Virus record (IMG/VR): IMGVR_UViG_3300032293_001130
Coordinates: 1 to 63,294 of that record
Source: a virus
DNA length: 63,294 nucleotides
Strand: one strand, 5' to 3'
Both the position numbers and the translations under genes were made by a program. Of the stretch, positions 7,961 to 15,772 are shown one piece after another. Below the pieces are notes generated by a model. That model was not told the DNA's origin and ran no database searches. It worked only from the letters and a program-made list of their open reading frames with translations. Every line of letters begins with the position of its first letter. Within the stretch, counting starts at the first letter, position 1.

Positions 7961-9613
7961 TTAACGCTCGACGGGAGCCCAAACGGCACCATCTTCGACA
8001 AATGCATTCGATTTATTGTCGACATCGATGTGTCCAGCTAAAATAAGATCTCCGATTGACTCTTCTTCAATCATTTTTAGCTGCTCAGCGTTTAATTTTT
8101 GACGGATATTAACATCAGTCATATCCGAGAAAAATCTTTGATTCGTTAGCCATGCAAATAAAACCAAACACATTACAAGGTCGTCATGGCTACCTTCTTC
8201 GGCTTCATAACTTACACCGTTCGAGACGAAGGTCGAGAGTTCAGAGATAATATCGTAATCTGTAATAATTAATTGTTGGCGTTCGATTAGGTTTTTGAGG
8301 ATAGAACAACCGAGCCTTTTAACCGATTTAGTCGTTTTAACTCCTCGACCGCTCTTTTGACCAAAACCAAAATTGACCAATAGTTTCTTATTTAGTTTTG
8401 ACTTGCCGTGCTCAACTGTTGAAAGGATGTTCTCATATTCATAATCGTCAAACAAAATATCTACAATCTGTTGTCCATTATCGTTCGTTTCGACCAACTG
8501 ATAAGCATTATTATAATATGTGCCCACTTGTTTTAAAATTGCAGGATAGACTAACGGACTGATTTCATTATCCTTATAAGTGGCGACAACTTTATATGGG
8601 AGAGCAGTCGCGTCGATTACAGTAAATGCCGAGTAGTCTAAACCTTTTCCTCGGGAGGTATCTACGACCATAAAATAAAGATGATCTGGTTTTGCCTCGT
8701 CATATACTTTAAAATTTTCAATTCCTGTATTTGCAATCGGTTTTGCAAGTGACAATGCGCGCAGAGCAACCGCACTAATCAATGTTCCCGATGAACCCAG
8801 GAACTCGCATTCCATTTCCTGCATGAACTTTTGTTCGCCAAGAACACGGAACTGTTCGTCAGCCCACTTCTGATCGCGCCCAGGAACTTCACGCCAATTC
8901 GCTGAGATGTGAGTAAATCCGTTATTATCCTCAACCGCATCGTTCCACATTTTGTAAAAATGGTTCATGCCGTTTGGCGTAGAGGAAATTAGAATCTTGG
9001 ATTCAGTACCAGAAGAAATGGTTGGATAAACCGAAGTGAAGAATTCATCAGCAATATTCGTCGGAACGAATGCAAATTCGTCAAGATAAAGTAGCGAAAT
9101 AGAGAAACCACGAATGGCACTAGAAGCAGTAGAATTTGCTAGAATGCGGCATCCGTTTTCTAATTCAATGTCACCCTTGTTCCAAGTCTTTACACCTTGT
9201 TGAATCCAATGCGGTAGTGCTTCATATGCAAGTTTAATGCGGCTAAGAATTTCACGAGCTGTGGCTGCTTTGTTAGCAAGAATCGCAACCGACTTGTCTG
9301 TATTGAATAACACATACCAAAGAATATAGCCGACAACCATCGTGGTCTTACCGACCTGACGACCTGCTTTTACAATGATGCGACGATTTTTATTAAACTT
9401 CTCGATAGCATCTTTTTGGAATGGATAAAGGTTGATCTGCACGAAACCTTTATCAAGCATAACGACCTTGACATAGTTTTCAATAAAGTATACTGGATCT
9501 TCTGCGCACTTGACATACTCACGGACTTGATCTTCCGTGAGCTGCATCGGCATATTAACGCGCTTGAGGCGCGGATTACCAAGATAATTCTTGATTTTAT
9601 TTGGCAGATTCAT
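7961..9613 (-). CDS. 17: Terminase large subunit gp17 (packaging ATPase/nuclease)
   Basis: A 550-residue T4-type terminase that pumps DNA into the prohead through gp20 and cuts concatemers. The ATPase Walker A is GRQVGKTT near residues 84-91; Walker B is LLYLDEFAF near residue 175, followed by the coupling motif ISSTPNGMNHFY. The RNase H-like nuclease domain shows its first acidic residue in VVDTSRGKGLDYS (~residue 320) and later acids in EGSHDDLVMCL (~475). T4 gp17 has 610 residues. The ATG lies inside the end of gp16 (17-base overlap). Confidence 0.97.
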   Translation of the reverse strand: MNLPNKIKNYLGNPRLKRVNMPMQLTEDQVREYVKCAEDPVYFIENYVKVVMLDKGFVQINLYPFQKDAIEKFNKNRRIIVKAGRQVGKTTMVVGYILWYVLFNTDKSVAILANKAATAREILSRIKLAYEALPHWIQQGVKTWNKGDIELENGCRILANSTASSAIRGFSISLLYLDEFAFVPTNIADEFFTSVYPTISSGTESKILISSTPNGMNHFYKMWNDAVEDNNGFTHISANWREVPGRDQKWADEQFRVLGEQKFMQEMECEFLGSSGTLISAVALRALSLAKPIANTGIENFKVYDEAKPDHLYFMVVDTSRGKGLDYSAFTVIDATALPYKVVATYKDNEISPLVYPAILKQVGTYYNNAYQLVETNDNGQQIVDILFDDYEYENILSTVEHGKSKLNKKLLVNFGFGQKSGRGVKTTKSVKRLGCSILKNLIERQQLIITDYDIISELSTFVSNGVSYEAEEGSHDDLVMCLVLFAWLTNQRFFSDMTDVNIRQKLNAEQLKMIEEESIGDLILAGHIDVDNKSNAFVEDGAVWAPVER

Positions 9614-10013
9614 TCTTTATTTGTTTCAAAAGATCGGTAGTGCTACCAACGAACACTGCCTTATCTACATTGATATTAGTTGTCTTTGCTTCAGCAGCCT
9701 GTGGGTTTAATTCTTTTTGTTGCTTCTGGAGGATCATCAACTTCTCTGTAACATCAGAGAGATTCTTAATCATATTTGCTGCTACTTCATATGCTCTTGG
9801 GTGCTGCGATTCTTTTGCCACTTCAAGAATGCCATCCAAAGCCTCATTACCCTTTTCGATAAGGTTGTAATAATTAGCACGAGAATAGTCAGCGTCAGGA
9901 TTATCAGCTGATCTGTCTGGCTCATGAATAGTAACACTTTTATTTTCCTCTCTTACCACAGGAACATAATCAGTGTTTAAAATTTCTGCAAGATTTTTAT
10001 CTGTATCACTCAT
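9597..10013 (-). CDS. 16: Terminase small subunit gp16
   Basis: A 138-residue protein immediately upstream of and overlapping gp17, the T4 arrangement. The central segment (YYNLIEKGNEALDGILEVAKESQHPRAYEV, then NLSDVTEKLMILQKQQKEL) is the helical hairpin/coiled coil typical of T4-family gp16, which oligomerises into rings and regulates the terminase motor. The N-terminal ~40 residues are polar and likely flexible. T4 gp16 has 164 residues. Confidence 0.85.
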   Translation of the reverse strand: MSDTDKNLAEILNTDYVPVVREENKSVTIHEPDRSADNPDADYSRANYYNLIEKGNEALDGILEVAKESQHPRAYEVAANMIKNLSDVTEKLMILQKQQKELNPQAAEAKTTNINVDKAVFVGSTTDLLKQIKNESAK

Positions 10014-11014
10014 GTTATATTCGGAAACTCAGTTTTTTCTTCATCGAATCCAAACGCAGTATTTGGGTTTGCTGTATTTGGATTTGGTGTAATGACCAAC
10101 TTAGATAGTTGTAAATCATTGGATCCGAAACTTGCGATATTATATGATGCATTTGAAATAGCACCAGTTAAATATTTGCCTGTTTTCAAGATTCCGTTTA
10201 CATCACTCACAATAAGAACATTGCCTGTTGGGTTCCAAGAGGCAACAAAAGCAGTTGAGTTCGCAGAACTTAATTCGCGACCCTCATACACCAACTCACC
10301 AGTTTGGAACGTTCCCAAACCACCTGTATTTGCGAAGTAAATGACTCTTTCGTTTCCAGCAGTTAGTGCGCTGTTAAATGTATTGGCAGTAACCTTGCGA
10401 ATAATATCGCGAGATACAATTGGACCATACATATAACCTTTTGCAGTGAAAGTCAATGACCATGTAATCATTCGAATTGGATCAGAGCCACCAACATCTT
10501 CAACGTTTTGATTCACGTCTTGTAGAATAAATGGAATATCAGTTTTTTGATCAGTTAATCCAAGAAAATCAATTGTCATTGTATAGTCTGGATTAAAGTA
10601 TGGAAGAATTTGTTCTACAATTTGTGTCCCATCTTCAACATTTCTAACATAGATTGTGAGCGTAAACTCAAAATTATATGGCGTAGTTCTAAGAGATTTT
10701 ACTGTTGTTCCAGACTCAGCAGAAAAACTTTCTGAAAATAGATTTCTTTTTCTTAATGGATCATACGTTATATTAGTAAGTTCAAAACTCATTCGTGGAA
10801 GAGTCATTTGAACTTCTTTGGTCAATTCAGGATCTTGTGTAATGCGTTGATAAAACTTTTCTTTCTGCGCATACTGCAGCGGCACAGTAATACGCTCAAT
10901 TTCAACTGTACCTGCTTTATTATAGCGCACAAGTCGAATGTCATTGAATAGCGTACCAAAGGCAACGACCATTTTTCGAATAATTCTATGATAAAAATGT
11001 GATTGCGAAAACAT
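10010..11014 (-). CDS. 15: Tail sheath terminator / stabilisation protein gp15
   Basis: A 334-residue protein of the T4 gp15 family, which caps the tail tube and sheath and joins the tail to the neck. The N-terminal part (FNDIRLVRYNKAGTVEIERI, then PLQYAQKEKFYQRI and PRMSFELTNITYDP) is strongly characteristic. T4 gp15 has 272 residues; the extra length is a C-terminal module around TGELVYEGREL that recurs in gp14, gp8 and the 1056-residue structural protein. Its stop overlaps the gp16 start by four bases and its start overlaps the gp14 stop by one. Confidence 0.9.
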   Translation of the reverse strand: MFSQSHFYHRIIRKMVVAFGTLFNDIRLVRYNKAGTVEIERITVPLQYAQKEKFYQRITQDPELTKEVQMTLPRMSFELTNITYDPLRKRNLFSESFSAESGTTVKSLRTTPYNFEFTLTIYVRNVEDGTQIVEQILPYFNPDYTMTIDFLGLTDQKTDIPFILQDVNQNVEDVGGSDPIRMITWSLTFTAKGYMYGPIVSRDIIRKVTANTFNSALTAGNERVIYFANTGGLGTFQTGELVYEGRELSSANSTAFVASWNPTGNVLIVSDVNGILKTGKYLTGAISNASYNIASFGSNDLQLSKLVITPNPNTANPNTAFGFDEEKTEFPNIT

Positions 11015-11901
11015 TATGGCTCACCGAATGGATTGGCTTCACTGAAATCAACAATATTGTCAGCTTCAGTTTCAATGCGATAATTGTCTTGCATATCCTC
11101 GTTGTTTGCATTTCTTAGCGTATCAGGTGCAGCTGCAAGAGTATATTGAGCACCGCTTGAGTTACCAATAATGGCTGCATTAGCAGAGAATGCACCACGA
11201 ATATTTCTTAGTTTCAATGTAAGGGTTGGTTTATCCCAATCAGCAACAACACCACGAGCGGTTGAAGCCGCAAGAGATGCACCCTGATAAACCCACTCGA
11301 GTGGAGTAAATGTTCCAGTCCCACCACTTTGCATTGTGTAATTAATTGCAATAGCCTGTACATCGCTAATTCTATCAATAATATCATATCCAGTATTGAT
11401 GTACTCACCATTATACTTAAATGCTTCAACTGTTAGTCCATACATATATGGATTTTTTGAATCTCTACCTAATTGGAAAAAGTTCTTTTCTTCTTCAACA
11501 AACTTAATTTCCATTAATTTGTATTGAATTGGTAGGTAGATTAGGTCGCCTTCTTTTGGTACATTGCTGGTAACTTTAGATGCAGATGTAACATACTTCT
11601 CAAAAGTTCTTCTTGCCATGCAAAGTCTAGCAGTTTCTTGAATTTCAAGACCAAACTTACCAAAGAACTCTTTATTGCCTTCATAATCTTGAAAAGACTC
11701 AAGATACATCTCTAGTTTAAATGCTTGTGTAAATGATTTAACTGGATCGTCACCGAACAGTTCATCGATTGATGATTGTGAATCGCGCGGAATATAGTAT
11801 ACATCTATACCATGATTCTTGATTGATTCAATGATCAAATCTTCGAGCAATAACTGCTCTGTACGAGCATTTTGATTATTGAAATATACTGACGTTGCCA
11901 T
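11014..11901 (-). CDS. 14: Neck protein gp14
   Basis: A 295-residue T4-type neck protein (T4: 256). The N-terminus has NNQNARTEQLLLEDLIIESIKN followed by GIDVYYIPRDS and the DELFGDDP motif, then QETARLCMARRTFEKYV, all hallmark segments of gp14. The C-terminal third carries the beta module with EWVYQGASLAAS and a NSSGAQY segment, shared with gp15 and gp8. gp13 and gp14 together complete the head-tail connector after packaging. The gene is one base from gp13 and overlaps gp15. Confidence 0.92.
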   Translation of the reverse strand: MATSVYFNNQNARTEQLLLEDLIIESIKNHGIDVYYIPRDSQSSIDELFGDDPVKSFTQAFKLEMYLESFQDYEGNKEFFGKFGLEIQETARLCMARRTFEKYVTSASKVTSNVPKEGDLIYLPIQYKLMEIKFVEEEKNFFQLGRDSKNPYMYGLTVEAFKYNGEYINTGYDIIDRISDVQAIAINYTMQSGGTGTFTPLEWVYQGASLAASTARGVVADWDKPTLTLKLRNIRGAFSANAAIIGNSSGAQYTLAAAPDTLRNANNEDMQDNYRIETEADNIVDFSEANPFGEP

Positions 11902-11902
11902 C

Positions 11903-12664
11903 TTATCCTACCAAAAATCCTGGTGGCTCTTCATAAACGTCTCTTAGATCAATTTCTAGTTTTTCGATAGCAATAGATGCTTCATCGTAAATAGTTTGAC
12001 CATTAATCACAAGACCGCCTGGAAGAACATAGTTTCCATATTTCTTGAGGTTTGTTCCCCATTGCTGCTTGAACAACTCGGTCGTATATCTCTTAAGCCA
12101 AGTATCGTTGAACACCTTACCATAAGTTTCTGGATCTACGATACGATTTGCAAGGAAGCACATATAATTCCCAGCTACAAATTTTCCAGCCCAATCGGTT
12201 TTTACATGAACGCGATTTGTCTTTTTGTTATAGGTGTAAGGAGACTCGCCTGTAATAATCATGTCGAGCATTGCTAAATGCTCTCTTGCAATCACATAGT
12301 AAGTATATGATGATGCAGTTAGATTGTAAAAATCGTTGAGGCGAAGCTGATAGTTAATATCGAACATATTAAAACCAGCAGAGGATGTCGATGCGACAGA
12401 GACGCCAGTATATGGAAAAACTCTGCTCACGCCGATGATTGAATCTGCGAGTTGCACATATTTGTTTAGAATATCCGCGCTCGTAATCTTGTGAGCAAGA
12501 TAAACTGTTTCAGTTCCATCGTAGTGGAACTCTCTGAATTTTTGCAATCCTTCGTCGATACGATCTTCAAGCTGATCATCATCGATATTAATGTCGACTA
12601 CAGGAAATCCGAGTTTTCGGAGGCAGTAATCTTTTAATTCTGTGCGAGAATATGGTGACGCCAT
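11903..12664 (-). CDS. 13: Neck protein gp13
   Basis: A 253-residue gp13-family head-closure protein (T4: 309). Family segments include the N-terminal SRTELKDYCLRKLGFPVVDIN, then DRIDEGLQKFREFHYDGTE, and the C-terminal FNDTWLKRYTTELFKQQWGTNLKKYG followed by LPGGLVINGQTIYDEA. gp13 binds the portal and, with gp14, forms the platform to which the tail attaches. It heads the neck-packaging operon, with a GAGG ribosome site and an ACTAAATA element upstream. Confidence 0.92.
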   Translation of the reverse strand: MASPYSRTELKDYCLRKLGFPVVDINIDDDQLEDRIDEGLQKFREFHYDGTETVYLAHKITSADILNKYVQLADSIIGVSRVFPYTGVSVASTSSAGFNMFDINYQLRLNDFYNLTASSYTYYVIAREHLAMLDMIITGESPYTYNKKTNRVHVKTDWAGKFVAGNYMCFLANRIVDPETYGKVFNDTWLKRYTTELFKQQWGTNLKKYGNYVLPGGLVINGQTIYDEASIAIEKLEIDLRDVYEEPPGFLVG

Positions 12665-12691
12665 TGAGATAGAACCTCTCTAATTATTGTA

Positions 12692-12699
12692 TATTTAGT
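12692..12699 (-). promoter_or_regulatory. Late promoter-like ACTAAATA upstream of gp13
   Basis: The minus strand reads ACTAAATA ~28 bases upstream of the gp13 ATG, overlapping the stop of the glycosyltransferase gene. It separates the accessory glycosylation genes from the neck/packaging operon and has the same sequence as elements before gp18 and gp67. Confidence 0.45.
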
Positions 12700-13444
12700 T
12701 CTCGATTAACTTCCCATTTCGAGAACTATAAACCTGATTCGGGTCCATATGTGCAAACTGTTCCCAATTCGGTTCTCCCTCTAAAATTCTTTTGCCAGTC
12801 GACTCTTCACCAATGTGTTCGATTAGATTTTCTCCATTCGGACCTTTTAGTTGGGCAGAAAACATCTGGTGAAAATGATCTAGGTACACCATGATCATCC
12901 CTTCGTTGATATTAAATCCCCAATATTCTTGAAAAGGATATTCGGTTATACTTTTTCGATATAAACTGAAAATAATCGGGAATGTTTTAGTGTTCTTTCC
13001 ATAATAAAAATTACCGAAAGGGAGATCTCCAGTCTCAATTTTACATGGTTCTTCATGGAAATACCATGCCTGACGCTGTAGAACGACTGAAGCCATTTTG
13101 TCATTTGACTCTAATACTTTGATCAGATCATCGATGTGTATTTTTCGAGTGAGGACCACATCATCTTCTTGGTGTAAGACATAGTCATAGTCTTGCGTCT
13201 TAAGCCAATTGAAGAAATTAGACCATGTGACGGATAAACCTAGATTCTCTTTGTTCAACCACAAAAGCGTTTTATGAGTTTTAGCAAACAGATCAAAGAT
13301 GAAATCGTTTCTAGTTCTCGGATAATCGTCAACAATAAGTCTTGTGACCTCATGATTCCCATAATCGAGATTCTTTAGAGAATCTAGAGTTTTCGTCAGA
13401 TATTGAAGACGATTACAAGAAAATATAACGTGCAGGACTTTCAT
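12695..13444 (-). CDS. GT-A type glycosyltransferase
   Basis: A 249-residue protein with a GT-A (family 2-like) fold. The N-terminus VLHVIFSCNRLQYLTKTLDSL is the nucleotide-sugar-binding beta-alpha start, LIVDDYPRTRN follows, NLGLSVTWSNFFNWL lies mid-domain, and HQEDDVVL near residue 115 supplies the DxD-like metal-binding acids. The sugar and acceptor are unknown. It follows the DUF6445 gene with a TAATG overlap. A role in decorating virion or host-surface polymers is inferred from the tail-gene context. Confidence 0.75.
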   Translation of the reverse strand: MKVLHVIFSCNRLQYLTKTLDSLKNLDYGNHEVTRLIVDDYPRTRNDFIFDLFAKTHKTLLWLNKENLGLSVTWSNFFNWLKTQDYDYVLHQEDDVVLTRKIHIDDLIKVLESNDKMASVVLQRQAWYFHEEPCKIETGDLPFGNFYYGKNTKTFPIIFSLYRKSITEYPFQEYWGFNINEGMIMVYLDHFHQMFSAQLKGPNGENLIEHIGEESTGKRILEGEPNWEQFAHMDPNQVYSSRNGKLIEN

Positions 13445-14001
13445 TAATATTCTGTGTTAAAGAAGAATGTTTGGAAAAGTCTACCGTTCGACATATTATT
13501 TCCGAAGTAATCTACAGATGCATGGTATAAATTTCCACGATACATCACAATTCGATTATATTTGTTTGCCACATAATCGACTAAATCCCACTTTGTATAA
13601 TCGTATCCATCTAGATGCGGACTACTGTTATCAGTTCTACAATACTCACCTGTTTCTTTGTATCGATATAATGCAGTTCCTGCTGAGAGAGGAGCATTCG
13701 GTGTTAGATAACAAACCGCTGCCCATGTATTGTAACTGTCTGCGTGAATCCAAGTTCTATCTTGAGCAGTGCAAATTTGAAACGCTCCAGTATAACCAGA
13801 ATGTTCGAGCCAATCTGTAACTCTACCGCCAGCGTTTAACACGATCGATTGAATCGCCGACTTTAAATCGTCTGGCAAATAAGGTTTTGTTCGAAGTCCA
13901 GGATAATTGCCTGCTACTTCAAACTGCTGAGATAACGCATAATTTCGCACAGCATCTGGATTTTGATAGAAGTCATCAGTGATGATTAAATTTGTCTTCA
14001 T
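13444..14001 (-). CDS. DUF6445-like putative 2-oxoglutarate/Fe(II) oxygenase
   Basis: A 185-residue protein of the DUF6445 type, which resembles 2OG/Fe(II) dioxygenases. A metal-binding triad can be read: His86 and Asp88 in TWIHADSY and His160 in GNLYHAS; Arg174 in NGRLFQTFF is placed to bind 2-oxoglutarate. The substrate is unknown. The ATG at 14001 is chosen because a TGAGGC ribosome site lies 6 bases upstream; an ATG 39 bases further up would overlap the preceding gene and lacks such a site. It lies inside a run of glycosyltransferase genes, suggesting action on a sugar or glycoprotein. Confidence 0.7.
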   Translation of the reverse strand: MKTNLIITDDFYQNPDAVRNYALSQQFEVAGNYPGLRTKPYLPDDLKSAIQSIVLNAGGRVTDWLEHSGYTGAFQICTAQDRTWIHADSYNTWAAVCYLTPNAPLSAGTALYRYKETGEYCRTDNSSPHLDGYDYTKWDLVDYVANKYNRIVMYRGNLYHASVDYFGNNMSNGRLFQTFFFNTEY

Positions 14002-14008
14002 AATTGCC

Positions 14009-14764
14009 TCAATAATACATAAATCTTGCAGAAGTTCCATCCCATCCGCAAACTTTCCAATCCGTTTCGATTATATCTTTTTCATATGGTCGCGTTAGAT
14101 AATATGAAAGCGTTTCAATATCGTAATGCTGCATTGGCGATTGATTCAGTAAATGAACTGTTGCCTCATTTATATCTATCATTTTATGTAACTGAGATGC
14201 TCCAAACGCAAATAAAACGGTGCAGTACTGGTGCAGTCGATCATTGTTTTGGTCTTGGCGACGATCAATAAAATGATAGTTCCAGGTTGGATTCCATGGA
14301 AAGTTTAACGGCTTCTTGAAAAACATTTTATCTAAATTTTGCTCAGTAAACAAAGAATCGTTAAAATCAAAATAGAAGTATCTTCCACATCCTTTGATTA
14401 CATAATCATACGTTGCGATCTCTTTCTTATATTGCTTGTAATACGAATTCAACAATAAACACTCACACAGACTTTTATTAGGATGTGAGTTAACAATTTC
14501 AAATGCATTTCCATCTAGTTCTTTTAGTGGAATAAACTCAACATTTGGAAAGTACGAAAGAAAAAATTGGTATTCTTTATACTCCTCAGAGGAATCTACA
14601 ATTACAATTTTAGATTCTGGGAATGAATTTCGAATTGAATTGACTGTAAAAATTGTTTGACGAAATCTTTCTTCATCTGAGAAAACTGTACGCACTTTAC
14701 TATAAGTCAGAGGTGCGTGTTTTCTAGTTTGAATTGATGATCCAACTACAAAAAGATTATTCAT
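14009..14764 (-). CDS. Putative glycosyltransferase-like protein
   Basis: A 251-residue protein with no motif certain enough for a family. The first half (RFRQTIFTVNSIRNSFPESKIVIVDSSEE) has the alternating strand-helix start of GT-A enzymes, and DYVIKGCGRYFYFDF near residue 130 resembles the acceptor/metal region of small phage and bacterial WavE/HpsB-like transferases. The C-terminus is rich in Tyr/Trp. It overlaps the GT4 gene upstream by 8 bases, so it belongs to the same glycan operon. Its function is probable only at the class level. Confidence 0.5.
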   Translation of the reverse strand: MNNLFVVGSSIQTRKHAPLTYSKVRTVFSDEERFRQTIFTVNSIRNSFPESKIVIVDSSEEYKEYQFFLSYFPNVEFIPLKELDGNAFEIVNSHPNKSLCECLLLNSYYKQYKKEIATYDYVIKGCGRYFYFDFNDSLFTEQNLDKMFFKKPLNFPWNPTWNYHFIDRRQDQNNDRLHQYCTVLFAFGASQLHKMIDINEATVHLLNQSPMQHYDIETLSYYLTRPYEKDIIETDWKVCGWDGTSARFMYY

Positions 14765-15752
14765 AGAAACTATTCTTTATAACCTTGTCCAAATATTGCT
14801 TGTGCTTATAGTGGATCTCTTCATCAGAGAAATTAAGTCCCCACTCTCTACAATTAAACGGATCAATCTTATCAATCGCTTCAATTGCAGTTAATAGTGA
14901 TTTGAAATCACGAACTCTAAATCCAGTATTACCCTCAAGAACAATCTCTGGAAATGCTCCCCAATCGGTTGTAATGACTGGTGTTCCAGATAGATTTGCC
15001 TCAATGATCATGTTGCCAAATGGCTCAACATAATATGTTAAACCAAGTAATGCTTTGGCGTTTTTCATGAGTTCTTTACGCTGCGCAGCGTTTGCAACAC
15101 CAAACATCTCAACATGGTCTGGTGTTTTGTTATATCCTAATGCTTGCAGTGATCCAGGACCAGCAACAATAAGTTTCTTGCTTATTTTTTCTGTGGCTTG
15201 AATTGCAAGATGAATACCCTTTTCTTCACAAACACGACCAAAGAATAAAAAGTAATCTTGTTTCTTTTCGTTATATTCAAATTCACTGATTGTAAATGGA
15301 TTACCGATTACTGCATCGCTCCATGATGGAGTCATAAGCATTCCGCGTTCACCATAAAAGTAATGCATATTAGCATACGAAGTGAATACGCGATATGGCG
15401 CAAAAACTCCATTTGCGCGATAACCAATTGAAGGCTCAACAACTTTGCATGTTGGATTCATCTCACAAGCAATTCGATTCTCAACTCCAAAGAAACAAAC
15501 GATTATATCGTTATCGCTTGCTCGCTTGCGAATCTCCTGCCCAGCAAGTTCATTAAATCCTTTGATGTCAGTTGGTTCTGTTGGAATGTCAACATGTTCG
15601 CAGTCGACTTGTGCACCAGGAATTCCATAATGAATCATATGGAAATGTGGCGAAAGATGCTTGATATATTTGTATGCGTGGACCGCGAATGGGTCGACGC
15701 GATTCATCAGCCCTGTAGGATTTCTTGGGTTTACCAGTACATGAATTCTCAT
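14757..15752 (-). CDS. GT4-family glycosyltransferase (GT-B fold)
   Basis: A 331-residue retaining glycosyltransferase of the GT4/Glycos_transf_1 type. The C-terminal Rossmann domain has LFFGRVCEEKGIHLAIQA, the linker KKLIVAGPGS, and the donor-binding EPFGNMIIEANLSGTPVI motif near residue 250, which carries the E-x7-E pair, followed by TTDWGAFPEIV. The N-terminal domain begins IHVLVNPRNPTG. The donor sugar and acceptor cannot be told. It is the first gene of the four-gene modification group downstream of the fibre. Confidence 0.85.
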   Translation of the reverse strand: MRIHVLVNPRNPTGLMNRVDPFAVHAYKYIKHLSPHFHMIHYGIPGAQVDCEHVDIPTEPTDIKGFNELAGQEIRKRASDNDIIVCFFGVENRIACEMNPTCKVVEPSIGYRANGVFAPYRVFTSYANMHYFYGERGMLMTPSWSDAVIGNPFTISEFEYNEKKQDYFLFFGRVCEEKGIHLAIQATEKISKKLIVAGPGSLQALGYNKTPDHVEMFGVANAAQRKELMKNAKALLGLTYYVEPFGNMIIEANLSGTPVITTDWGAFPEIVLEGNTGFRVRDFKSLLTAIEAIDKIDPFNCREWGLNFSDEEIHYKHKQYLDKVIKNSFYE

Positions 15753-15772
15753 AACAAACTCAAAAAGTTAAA

